This document shows, in pieces, positions 22,520 to 33,976 of a DNA stretch of 64,000 nt (within the stretch, counting starts at the first letter, position 1; each line of letters opens with the position of its first letter). Made by a program: the position numbers and the translations under genes. The stretch is from Diphasiastrum complanatum (Eukaryota; Streptophyta; Lycopodiopsida; Lycopodiales; Lycopodiaceae). The stretch spans positions 13,877,929-13,941,928 of the forward strand of contig CM055098.1 in assembly GCA_029204225.1 (NCBI GenBank). The letters are read 5' to 3'. The notes beneath the pieces were generated by a model, which searched no databases, was not told where the DNA came from, and saw nothing but the letters and a program-made list of their open reading frames with translations.

Positions 22520-25500
22520 GGTGATTGTAAGTGAGTGTTATGTTGCATGATTTGTGATCCTGTGTCAAATGAATTTTAATTGTTGTTATTCTCATTAATC
22601 TATGTTGGAGTAGCTAATATCCCCATTCTATGCTTTTGAATGTTTTTTTTGTTTGTCGATTTGGAAGAAGTACCTTTTTTTGGTGGTGATCCCAGTTCCT
22701 TCAAGATTTTTTCATTATTGTCAAGGCTTATAGACTTAAGGAAGAAGCTGCCTGACTACTGTCTGCTTCATGAGATGGGTTCTCATCTGCTATTGTAATA
22801 GCTATTGAACGTTCTCCTTGTGTCATTTTAAAAAGAGGTCTCTCTTGTGTCATATCTTGTGGTTTTGATGCCTAAGTTAGTTTAGGATTGAAGTTAGATG
22901 GAAAAATAAATATTTTAAATGAGACACTTTCAAGCATCTAGATTATTGACCCACTAGAGTGGGTCAACCAACTCTTACGTTTAGTAAAAAAATAGGAGGT
23001 GGTCTAGTACAATTGTGAGGTATCATTTTGTAGATCACAAGATTCTTATTTATAAACTTCTAGTTATCATTTTATCTATAAATTCATGATGAGTGAGGAG
23101 GAATTTCATGCGTAATAATCTACAAATGGCCATGCCACATAGATATGGAAACATGCATCTTTTGAGATTTTATGGATAAAGAATGTCACGACGGACTTGA
23201 TATAATATGGCTAGTAAATCTCAACATATGTTAAAATATAAGTGGTTGAGAGATGTGGTTGTTTGTAGTGCATGCTTTTTAGTTTTTAGTTGTCATTTTA
23301 AAATAAAGATCCTATTAGATTTTGTATTGAAACTCTAGCAAACATAACATCTATAATGTGCATTGAATGTGTGTCTAGATTAAAAATGTTCATAACTCAA
23401 TTATTATAAAATAACATGCCAACAAGAAGTCAAGAAATTTATTTTTGTGGTACACACTTAACAAATGTCCTATCACAAGGTACACGTATCAAGCTCATCA
23501 AACTTTATTGAGAACTTTACACAAAGTTATAGCCTTATCATAAGTTATTGCTTTTGTGGCACTTTCTTTTTCTTAGAATATTATATCTATACTTGGCATC
23601 TCTTTGATCCATAAAAGAATATCTAATACAATGAGAGATTGTAGTCTAACTTTCCCACATATTGATGATTATGTAATGCTAAAACAATACTATAAAAATG
23701 AGAAACTAAGAAAGGATCATGTCCTAGTGAGCATATGGAAATGAATGTCTCAATTTTACTTTTTTAGTATAACCCACCCTTCCACCTACCTCCCATTTTT
23801 TTTTTTGTCAAGTAGAGAACACCCTAGCTTCATATTATACCATGTTTTTTGAGAGGTGCAAATTATGATATTCAGATACCCCCCCAAACACACACACATT
23901 CATGAAAGTAAACACAACAATGGATGTGGGTGGAAGACCCAACTATGGTGTCTAGGGTTTTTTAAGTGACTATGGCACATAGAAAATATTGGAGTGACTT
24001 TGATAGTCACAAGGTCTTAGACTATAGAGAGGATCTAGGGTGGTCATGTGTGAATGGAGTTAGTTAATCATGTATGACAAGTTTAAAAGATCCAAATTTT
24101 CAACTTCCAATCTTTGGAGTTGTTTTGTCACATAGGTATAAGGTTCTATGCTTGTGATGTTTGTCTTCATTATTACTTTTATTGTTTTATTGTGGTCATG
24201 CTTAATGTCGATGATGAGTTGTCGTGGTGGATTGAATTTGGGTGATGGCATTGATAGCAAAGTAACATGGATACATTGAAGCATTCTATGTTGGACTCAT
24301 TCACTGATTTCTAGTTTGCCTTTCGAAGTTGTTCTTTATTTTCTTTTAAAAGTTTGGATTATAATCTTGTATGGAGTTATGGAAAAGTAATGATATTCTT
24401 TGAGGTGTTATTTTTTGATAGCTTCTTTGCATTGTAAGCGAAGGATGTTGTGAATGATGAAAATGAGAGTTGAGTGGAGAGAGCATAGTCTATTGGAGTG
24501 TTAGATGACGTGTGGAATAATGAAGTTGAAGAGAACATTGTATCTAAACCTGCCTATAGTGGAAGCGCATGCAATGAATGGGGATGGATTAGAAAAAATC
24601 TTATATGTATTATGGCAATAAATTCACTAACAGGGAATTTGAACCAACAAAGTGGGTGCATCTTTTATAGAAAAGAGGGCATATATTTTCTATTGAAAAT
24701 GGACATTATTTTTTCCAGCAAATTGGCACATTTTCTACCTTCATGAAGACACACCTCTTCTCATGGGTTTCTATGGATCTATAGCAGTAAAACTTGAATG
24801 AAAAAGTGGATTTTAGATAACAACTATGATTTCAAACTTGTATTAGCACTTCTATTCGATTAACATTTTTTGACTTATTGAAAAGCTATTGTGGAATTAT
24901 GAACCAATTTATAGACTTGTCATTCCTTTTTCAGATTTGTAGCAATGTTTCCGAAGGCTAAAAACACAATTTTCAATTTTGTAACAAACTCTACGTGTGC
25001 CCTAGAACACAAGAATTTGGATTTCTAAACCATGCTCCTTACTTTGTGCCTTTTGTTTTGCTTTTCTTTCACAACAAAACTCATAAATTATTCATTTCTC
25101 ATATCTACCACAACAACAAACTAGAGTCACTTATGAAGGAGATTGTGACACAAAATTGGAATGGTAAATTTGTGACTGTTGAAAGCATTTTGTTGAAACC
25201 TGACATGTTGAAATCTGATAAAAATGACTTTTCAATGAATATCAGACAATCAAACCTCATTGGATTCCAATAACACATGGATGTCAGAATCCAACAAATG
25301 TCAAAATCCAACATCAATGTGCTATTTGATATGTCCCAAAGCAGATTTGGGATTTTGAATTTTTCTATTAATGGCAAATTCTAACATGTTTGTAGACTTC
25401 CCAATGAACAAAGACCATTTTCCTATCTTTTCGACATCTGTCAAAAAATTTTAGCATACTTTTTAGGATGTTTTAGTAGATTAGAATTTGACATTGTTTT

Positions 25501-25850
25501 TTGAATTCATATTCATGGCATCTCTCACCCCACCCAATCAACAACAAATCATGCAGCAGATCCAAAAGACCTCATATCTTGACAATGTCATAAGAGCTAC
25601 TTGCAACCCCTATGCCCTATATGGAAGTTTTTAACTTAAAGAATCCATTGCCTCCCCTTAGTTTTTGCATTGCATATTGTTGACCCATAATCCCCAAAGA
25701 AGTTTGAGAGGCTTTAAACTATCTGCTCATAGTCTCGACTCAAAGACACGACTTGTTGCCCACATAGATGATAATACTTGCACTTTTCCAATGTTCGTGC
25801 TTTGTACCAAAGGGGATGTTGAAAAAGTTCGAGCACATAGATATATCCAA

Positions 25851-25852
<2 letters not shown>
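22520..25852. other. Degraded sequence without a recognised gene
   Basis: AT-rich, only short chance frames on both strands, no domain, no primer site or purine tract seen. Probably old decayed repeats. Confidence 0.5.

Positions 25853-25918
<66 letters not shown>
25853..25918. repeat. (GA)n microsatellite, left side of an insertion
   Basis: 33 repeats of the GA dinucleotide. The LTR starts directly at its end and a second GA tract flanks the other side of the element, so a single GA tract was probably the insertion target. Confidence 0.97.
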
Positions 25919-25920
<2 letters not shown>

Positions 25921-27152
25921 TTGTAAAGCTACCTTTACAAGCTTTACTTCTCGCGCCAGCTATGTCCCCGGCGTCAGCAGCGCCCCTGCCGCTCCCGGCG
26001 CCAACGGCGCCGGCGCCGCTCCCGGTGCCATTGTGACCAGAATCCAGCCGGCGCCAAGTTCCTATGGCTGAAAATCTTTGATAGGTTCTAGCGGAGTCCA
26101 GAGAGCTCAGATCGATGTGCAATCACCTCACACGATCTAGGCATGATTGGGAGAAGCATGGGGATCAGTAAAATCTAGAGAGAGAAAATGACTTTCTAGA
26201 AAGAGAAAATCTTAGAGAGAGAAAAACGTGCTTTACCAGCTTGGGTAGAGTGCTTGGTATGAGGGGGGTGCCGAATCACACCAATACTATAGGGGAGTGC
26301 GGGTTGCGACTCAGGGCGAGCTCCAACCAAGTCTCAGGCTCCCTTGCTGGAATGTTGTCATGGCTCTCGCCTTGGCTTGCTAGCGCCCCGGAGACTAGGG
26401 TCGGTCACACACTTGAAATGTAACCTTCTCAGATTTATCAATAAAGTCGGATTTTCCTCAAATTGACTCTGATTACCTTCTGGGTTTCAGTGTTCGGTAA
26501 AAGCGCCAGTTGTAAGGCCGCTTTCAAAATTTTTAACTTGGCACATAGCTGAGGGTCGTATCCCAGACGCCAGTGGTATGCCGTCGGGACCATTCGGTCC
26601 GTGGCGCCAGCGGTATGCTATCGGGACCATTTGGTCCAGGAACTGGTTGTCTACATATCTGTCGTGGCTTGTGGTTCTGAGTGTTCCTTGCATGAACGTG
26701 AATGGGTTAAGCTTTTGGGGAACGGGCTCTAACCTGTCGGCTGAGTTGGATGGCTTGCTTGGGTGGAAGTTACCTGTTTATGGCTGTCCAGTCTGGCGTG
26801 GCGCCAGGTTGGCTTTCAGCGCTCGTGACGAAGCTTTCAGTTGGTTAAGTCTGATGTAAGTCAGACCACTTGCTTGAAATAAGTGTTACTCGTTTGTAAC
26901 GAAGCTTTGAGTTGGTCAAGTTTGATGTATGTCGGGCGGCTTGCTTGGAGGGAAGTCACCCACATCGGGACCCCCGATCTGGCATGGCGCCAAGTTGGAC
27001 CTCAATGTTGGTTTTTGGAACTTCAAGTTGGTTAAGTCTGATCGTTGTTGGCGAGTTGGCTACTTGTATGTCAAGTGGGTTTGGATGGCAAGAGTTGAAG
27101 GCTGGGAAGCTAAGTCGTGGTTCCCGGCTCCCTTTGGGATTCCTACGCTACA
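25919..27152 (+). mobile_element. 5' LTR of a non-autonomous LTR retrotransposon
   Basis: It starts TGTTGTAAAGC and ends TACGCTACA. It is matched along its whole length by 29494-30699. The primer site follows three bases after the end. It is GC-richer than its surroundings and contains repeated GGCGCC sites and an AATAAA at about 26439. About 1234 bp. Confidence 0.92.
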
Positions 27153-27154
27153 TG

Positions 27155-27166
27155 TGGTATCAGAGC
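27155..27166 (+). promoter_or_regulatory. Primer binding site (initiator tRNA-Met)
   Basis: Exact TGGTATCAGAGC, two bases after the LTR end. Confidence 0.9.
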
Positions 27167-27242
27167 CGACTGCCCAATCACCTATGCGGATCTCACGAAA
27201 ATGGCCACGGTTTGGGGTTCATCAAGACAACTGTTGTGCAAG

Positions 27243-27630
27243 GTGCTGACCATAGTGTAAGCACGGGTACGTCCACAGTCGGGGTGGTCGGCAGAACGGG
27301 GGACTTGATGAGTCAAAGTGCTGCCCTTGAGGTGTAAGCACGGTCAGTGCTCGCGGTTCGGGCCTGGCGCTGTCTGCACGTAGGACAAATGAGGCAGTGT
27401 GCTGCCATTAGGTTGGTGTAAGCACGGTCTGTGCCTTGTGGGGTGCGAGGCGACATATTCGAACTGTATGGGTTAACCATTGATACAGAGATGCTGCTCG
27501 AATTCGGGTGTAAAGCACAGGTGGTTAGCTGCCGGTGCGGGATAGCTGCCGATCGTTTAGCTATAAGGGCTATCGACCAAAAAGTGGTGGGGCGTGACTG
27601 AGGCAATGTGCTGCTTAATGGTGAAAGCAC
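27243..27630 (+). repeat. Array of five GTGCT..AGCAC stem-loops
   Basis: Hairpin units at 27243-27264, 27318-27341, 27399-27425, 27491-27518 (first base of the arm mutated) and 27608-27630. Each has GTGCTG, a 12-18-nt loop ending in TG(T/A)AA or GAA, then AGCAC(G/A). Spacing is about 75-115 bp. The array begins 77 bp after the primer site. Confidence 0.85.
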
Positions 27631-29480
27631 AGATAGTTGGAGGGGTGTCCTATGTGGGCTGATTCTGTGATCGATTTGTATGGGCGCGGCCAGGCAAAGG
27701 TCCGTTGGTAGGACCATCTCAAAGGAGGACCTTGTCTTTGTTACTTGTTAGTAAACCTGCTTGAGTGTCTTACTTGTATGTATTCGTGGTGAGTCTTAGT
27801 ACTCGTGCTTTGCCTGGGTTGCATGATTGCTTGTGATACAAGGAGCTGATGGCTCGAGAAGGAACCTTTTCTTTTGAAGGCTGATACCATCAAACAAAGA
27901 GGACTACAGGATCTGTGGGGCGGATTTGCAGTTCAAGTACTCGCACGTGAACGACAACGAAACGACTCAATGTTTGCAAAGGATGGATGGCTAGCTTGTT
28001 TCTTGGGTTAGTTTCATTTGCGACAACGCCCACCAGACGCAAGCAAGAAGTCAAAAGTTGGAAAGGGCAATTTCAAGGGAGATCTTCTATGGAGCAGTTG
28101 GTCTTCATTTTGGGACGGCCACCTTCGGAACTGAAACTCACTGAGCATGGGTGATATTCAGTATTAGTTGGGTTTTTCCTCAAAGAGGAAAGACTAGGAT
28201 CCTCTTCAGAGATTGGCAGCAAGTTGGATCGAGCCATAATCCTAGCAGATGGGAAGCAAAGTGTTGGAAAGGCTTTTTGTTCGAAGAACTCTACTCTAAG
28301 TCCGATCAGCTGATTTTATAAGTGGAGGGGAACTATCACACACACCTCTCTCTTGGGGCAAATTTTGAATGAAAGTTGATCAAAATGGGGGCAAATTCAA
28401 GGTGACCTAGCCATACTCACACAAGGAGACTGGCGAACTTTGGACCTAATAAGTTGACAAGTCTTTGTTGTGGAAATGAAAGTTTGTTATAGGCTTTCTC
28501 CGGACCAGCAACGATGAGGAAACATATGAGTACGTTGGCTTGTGTTACGTGTAAGACAGCTAATCAATGAAGGAACTGTGAAAGTTGAGTCTTGCATGAG
28601 AGACTTGGTATTTCGAACGGACGCTAAGGGACAGTTCGCGTTGAGATCGGACTAGTGCAAACTCTGGGTGCACGTGTCTGATTCAAAGAGAGTTACTTGA
28701 AGCCAAGCTCGATGTACACTTCTTCTTTTGACTGTGAGGCAACTGACCAGTGATGGAATTGTGAAAGTCAAGTTTTGCGCGACGGACATGGTGCTTCAAA
28801 CAAACGCGAAGAGATAGTTCGGACGCGGATCAAACTGGTGCGACCCTTTGGCTTTCCACGAGGTCAATGGTTACATTTGGGCTGATTCAAAGAGCTACTT
28901 CAAGCTAAGTGAGAGGTGCATTGCGGAGTACTCAATCTTTGCCTACCTTAAAGAGCCAAGATGGAAAAGTATCAAGATCAGGCTGGGACAAGGAGAGAAA
29001 TCAAGGTGCAGAAGCAACAAGGCACGAAGTGGACCATAAAGTGGCCAATCAAACGATAAATCCTTTGGCTCAGGGAGCCTTGATACTTGTGTGGAACTGA
29101 ACAAATCTGGAGCGCAGGGAGCTCAACACAAAGTGCATCAAGGACAAATCAGGAGCTCAAAGGAGTTCCAAAGTCAAAAGTCAGAAGCGACAGGGGCGAA
29201 CATTTCAAAGAAAGGCCTCTGTCACCAGTTAATAAGGTTCTTGGGTTTTACGAAAGCGATATCAAATCTACGCTTTTTCCAGACAAAGATAATATTTTCA
29301 AGTTATGTAATTTTTCAGTACAAAGAGTTGAGCCTCCGACTTGTGGTGTGCCAGCTTCAATGTTAAAAAAAAGTGGCCAGTAAATTGAGTACTGTGCCAA
29401 GTAGCTTAAATGTATAGTTATTTTAATTGGGAGACACCTTTACTTTAGTCTGACATCTGATGAGGACATTAGATTTTATA

Positions 29481-29493
29481 AAGGTGGGGTGGA
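29481..29493 (+). promoter_or_regulatory. Polypurine tract
   Basis: AAGGTGGGGTGGA directly before the 3' LTR. Confidence 0.8.
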
Positions 29494-30695
29494 TGTTGTA
29501 AAGCTACCTTTACAAGCTTTACTTCCGGCGCCAGCTATGTCCCCGGTGCCAGCAGCGCCCCTGCTGCTCCCGGCGCCACTGTGATCAGAATCCAGCCGGC
29601 GCCAAGTTTCTATGGCTGAAAATCTTTGATCGGTTCTAGCGGAAGCAGAGAGCTCAGATCGATGTGCAATCACCTCACACGATCTAGGCATGATTAAAGG
29701 AAGCCTGGGGATCAATAAAATCTAGAGATAGAAAATGACTTCCTAGAAAGAGAAAATCCTAGAGAGAGAAAAACGTGCTTTACCAGCTTGGGTAGAGTGC
29801 TTGGTATGAGGGGGGTGCCGAATCACACCAATACTATAGGGGAGTGCGGGTCGCGACTCAAGGCGAGCTCCAACCAAGTCTCAGCCTCCCTTGTTGGAAT
29901 GTTGTCATGGCTCTCGCCTTGGCATGCTAGCGCCCCGGAGACTAGGGTTGGTCACACACTTGAAATGTAACCTTCTCAGATTTATCAATAAAGTGGGATT
30001 TTTCTCAAACTGACTCTGATTACCTTCTGGGTTTCAGTGTTCGGTAAAAGCGCCAGGTGTAAGGCCGCTTTCAAAATTTTTAAGTTGGCACATAGCTGAG
30101 GGTCATATCTCGGGACGCCAGCGGTATGCCGTCGGGACCATTCGGTCCGTGGCGCCAGCGGTATGCTATCGGGACCATTTGGTTCAGGAACTGGTTGTCT
30201 ACATATCTGTCGCGGCTTGTGGTTCTGAGTGTTCCTTGCATGAACGTGAATGGGTTAAGCTCTTGGGAAACGGGTTCTAACCTGTCGGCTGAGTTGGATG
30301 GCTTGCTTGGGTGGAAGTTACCTGTTTATGGCTGTCCAGTCTGGCGTGGCGCCAGGTTGGCTCCAACGCTCGTGACGAAGCTTTCAGTTGGTTAAGTCTG
30401 ATGTAAGTCAGACTGCTTGCTTGGAATGGATGTTACTCATTTGTAACGAAGCTTCGAGTTGGTCAAGTTTGATGTATGTCGGGCGGCTTGCTTGGAGGGA
30501 AGTCACCCACATTGGGACCCCCGATCTGGCATGGCGCCAGGTTGGATCTCAATGTTGATTTTCGGAACTTCAAGTTGGTTAAGTCTGATCGTTGTTGGCG
30601 AGTTGGCTGCTTGTATGTCAAGTGGGTTTGGATGGCAAGAGTTGAAGGCTGGGAAGCTAAGTCGTGGTTCCCGGCTCCCTTTGGGATGCCTGCGC

Positions 30696-30699
<4 letters not shown>
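29494..30699 (+). mobile_element. 3' LTR of the non-autonomous LTR retrotransposon
   Basis: Begins TGTTGTAAAGC and ends TGCGCTACA, near-identical to 25919-27152 apart from small deletions and substitutions. It is immediately followed by a GA tract. GAGAG precedes the 5' LTR and follows the 3' LTR, consistent with a 5-bp target duplication. Confidence 0.92.

Positions 30700-30767
<68 letters not shown>
30700..30767. repeat. (GA)n microsatellite, right side of an insertion
   Basis: 34 GA repeats starting at the LTR end. Partner of 25853-25918. Confidence 0.97.
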
Positions 30768-30769
<2 letters not shown>

Positions 30770-32195
30770 CAATGTTAGTAAGCTACTTTGAATAGTGACT
30801 TTTGGAGTTTGGGGTGTGATGTGCTAAATGATATAGATTCCACATGAATTAGAATTTTGTTCTCAGGCTTGTGTGCAAGTTTGCAAAATGATTGGATCAA
30901 CTCATGGTATATGCTTCCATGCAACCTCCTACAATGTGCCTCTATTTGTAAAGAAAGCACAAGCATGTGTCGACAAAACGTTATCCTATCTAAAAACAAA
31001 AACCAAGCAACAACATATCGTTATTTTAATCATATGCAACATTGACGAGGTATCATGACTACAGCAGACAAACTCCATGTGGCAAAGTGCATGGAATAAT
31101 GGACCCCATGGACGTTATGCATCTTTGTGTCCGAAGAAACTTTGGATGCGAAGCTAACCAAGTGAGCTAACCCATTTGGATGGGATTTCACACTCGATAC
31201 CTATGCATGAGGATCATTAGGGGACAAGAAAAAGGTGGAGGAATATGTTTAGTCCCAAAGAAATGGAGACATTTTTAGTGTTGTCGTTTTGGGACAACCA
31301 AATGTGGCCAAAGCGTTTTTAGGCTCATTAGATGCTCTCAAAGCAACCCGGACTGAGGGAGGGAGGAAGGCTGGAGGGTGCATATGGCACCACGAGATGG
31401 AAGGAGGTTTTCTCTCACAATCGCAATCACTCAGAGCATGCGATTGCGCATATTTTCGCAGATTGCTGCTTGTGGATGAGAGAGAGAGAGAGAGAGGCCA
31501 AGAGGGAGAGAGCAGGGGCGAGAGCGGCTGGCGTGAATTTTGAGAGCAGGGAAGGAAGGATAGTGACTAGGGATGCTGCTGTAGCTAATAGCTATGTACG
31601 TGAGCGCGCTGGCGTGTGTCAGCGTGTGCGCGCTGGCGTAGGCTGAGTTCAGAGATGGAGTCCGGAGGCGGAGAGCATATTTTTGCCTCCTTCTCCTGCT
31701 GCTGCTGTTGCCACCGTCACGCTTGTACACTGTACACTTTTCCGTGATTAATCATCACTCACCCAGAAAGAAGAAAGAAAAAAGAAAAAAGAAAGAAGAA
31801 AGAAAGCTAAGAGGGTCTAGAGAGAGAAGAGCGAAAAAGACAAAGCGTGTTGATGCGTAGGCAATCCATGTGGGATGTGTGTGTGTGCACTGGGTGTGTT
31901 ACAACTTACAACTAATACAACTGGTACTGTAAAACCTGTTTGGGTGTGTGTGATCGTGTAATGTGGAGGCGTGGTGGGCCTCTCCTGGCATGTGGGAAGC
32001 GTGTTATTGGATCGTGATGAGACACAGAAAGGGAGATCTCTTGCAACATAGCGAGCATTAAATTAATAAGTAAATAAACAGATTGAGCATTCATTAATGG
32101 CAGGTGCTTGGCGCACTTGCCCTAAAGGCGAAGGAAAACGTACGTTTGTTGAGTCGGAAAAGGCGATTACGTTTGTGGCAAGCATGATACATCAA
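30768..32195. other. Upstream region of the cyclin gene, no gene recognised
   Basis: No supported coding frame. It contains short GA runs near 31480 and a GCGCTGGCGTGTG-type stretch at 31605-31640. It probably includes cyclin promoter sequence, but no TATA box or start site can be assigned with confidence. Confidence 0.4.
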
Positions 32196-32714
32196 TGATT
32201 TGCGTTACGCAATATGTAAAAGTAAAAGCACAGTTGAAATATCGTGTCATGCTTTGCAGATTGCCAGAACAAAATTGATGGTGTTTATCGGGATCTGTCT
32301 TCAACTCTGTTACATACTTGCACTTGTTTCCTGTTCATCTCTTCACCAGATAATCCTTTGATTGCCTGCGCGGCAGGGCCATTTGATATCCCTTGTACTT
32401 TTTCATTTCATCTTTCTACAGCTATATTGTCTCTTGTTTGCTCTAGTTGCTATAATTTGTCTGGCCATTCAGTGATTTGCGTTACGCAATATGTCAAAAC
32501 ATCGTTGACACACCGAGTCACACTTTGCAGATTGCGAGAGTGAAATTGATGGTCTTTATTCGGGATTTGTCTTCGACTCTGTCGCAGATTTCCCACTTGT
32601 TTTCTGTTCATCTCTGAGCCATTCAATTCTTTTATTTCTTGCGCGGCTGGAGCATTTTGATATCTGTAGTACTTTTTCATCTTTCCACAGCTGATTGTTT
32701 CTTGTTTGCCCTAT
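32196..32714 (+). repeat. Diverged tandem duplication upstream of the cyclin
   Basis: 32196-32445 is repeated at 32473-32714, offset 277 bp. Both begin TGATTTGCGTTACGCAATATG and share GATTGC.AGA, CTTGTTTCCTGTTCATCTCT-like and CTTGTTTGC blocks. Clearly diverged, so old. It lies about 430-950 bp before the cyclin start codon. Confidence 0.85.
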
Positions 32715-33141
32715 CAACCATTACGTTGTTCTAAGCGTCCAAATCTGACTCCAGCAATTCCTTTTACGGTTAGCATCTGGCAACTATGCTACCTAGTCAG
32801 TGAACGAAGAGATACTTTCTATTTGAGTTTGGAACCTCTAATCTATAGTTTTTGAAGTTCCTGCGGATCGTCAAATACATCATAACAAGAATGAAGATCC
32901 GTCCGCTCGTGAAGCATTTTCTATCTCTGTTTGGTACAAGTGTCCGTTCTGAGCAGGCGAGGTGTGGGGGTTTTGAAAGCTCTGCAAAAGGAAATGAAGA
33001 AGCTGATAGATCTACTGCTCTGGATCTTTAGCACCAAACCTTGTATGGAAATTGGACATATGCTTTATCTGTTCACAAAGAGGTAGTTAGGTGTATCTTT
33101 TTCCTTGCCTGTTTTTGTCTTTGGAACTTAAGTTAATATCA

Positions 33142-33976
33142 ATGACAGCAGCCACTGGAAGCCTGTACAATGAGGATACGATCTGTGACAGATATTCCTT
33201 TAATGAACTTATTGGTAAAGACTCCGAAGCAAGTGACAAGCCTGCCATCCTAGCTGTGGTTTCAAGCATCCTGAATCGTGTCGTGGCAAGAAATGATGCG
33301 CATTTTCTGGTAGCGAATCGCAGCACATCGCCCTTCAAGCTGACCGTCTTCCACGGCCAGCGAGCTCCAGCAATAGGCATTGAGAAATATCTGGAGCGAA
33401 TTTTCAAGTATGCTAATTGCAGCACCTCCTGCTTCGTTGTTGCATATGCCTACATTGACCGTTTCATTTACCAGCAACCTGACATTCCTATCAACTCATT
33501 GAATGTGCACCGGCTCCTAATTACCAGTGTGATGGTTGCAGCGAAATTTCTCGATGATGCGTAAGCAATTTTTCTGTCTACTATCCCACATTGCAGTCTA
33601 TTTATTTAGTTGCTGTAGTTTAACTATTAATGAATGAGTAGATCTCGACTGACTAGATCACTTAATGACTTTCCGCTTAATTCATGCACTGTGCAGCTTT
33701 TACAATAACGCGTATTATGCCAAAATTGGTGGAGTTGCAACTTACGAGATGAACAGGTTGGAGCTCGAATTTTTATTCCGTCTTAATTTCAGATTGCAGG
33801 TAACAGTGACTGTTTTCGACAGATACTGTGCACATCTGGCAAAGGAGGCTGCCGTTTGTGCTCCTTATCAGATTGAAAAGTGTTTACAGTTTGGATGTGG
33901 TCTGGATGACGCCTCTGTTGAGGTGACATCTGAGAAGCAGATTGTGGTCACGAGATGTAGCTACGCTGGAGTATGA
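33142..33976 (+). CDS. U/P-type cyclin (PHO80-like)
   Basis: Two exons, 33142-33560 and 33697-33976, with a 136-bp GT-AG intron that restores KFLDDAFYNNAYYAKIGGV across the junction. The product is 232 residues, the usual size of plant CYCU/CYCP cyclins. Residues about 36-185 form a single cyclin box: VVSSILNRVVARND, IGIEKYLERIFKYANCSTSC, AYAYIDRF, NVHRLLITSVMVAAKFLDD and LELEFLFRLNF. The ATG at 33142 is preferred over the in-frame ATG at 33091, which only adds a hydrophobic stretch that is probably leader. Family members bind A-type CDKs in the nucleus and act in cell division and phosphate or nutrient responses; which role applies here is not visible. Short family-specific C-terminus. No sign of decay. 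Confidence 0.93.

Larger units (their letters stand above)
27153..29493 (+). mobile_element. Interior of the non-autonomous LTR element, apparently non-coding
   Basis: About 2.3 kb between the LTRs with no gag, protease, integrase, RT or RNase H motif in any frame. The longest frames are short and lack known domains. Moderately GC-rich and not obviously decayed. With two near-identical 1.2-kb LTRs this fits a LARD-type element moved in trans by another element's proteins. Five repeated stem-loops occupy 27243-27630. Confidence 0.75.

Noticed and set aside
27313-27717. 134-codon minus-strand frame inside the non-autonomous LTR element
   Set aside because: It is antisense to the element, lies over the stem-loop array and shows no domain. 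Chance frame in GC-rich sequence.
33091-33141. Upstream in-frame ATG of the cyclin as the true start
   Set aside because: It adds a hydrophobic 17-residue stretch not typical of the family; the ATG at 33142 gives the usual N-terminus.
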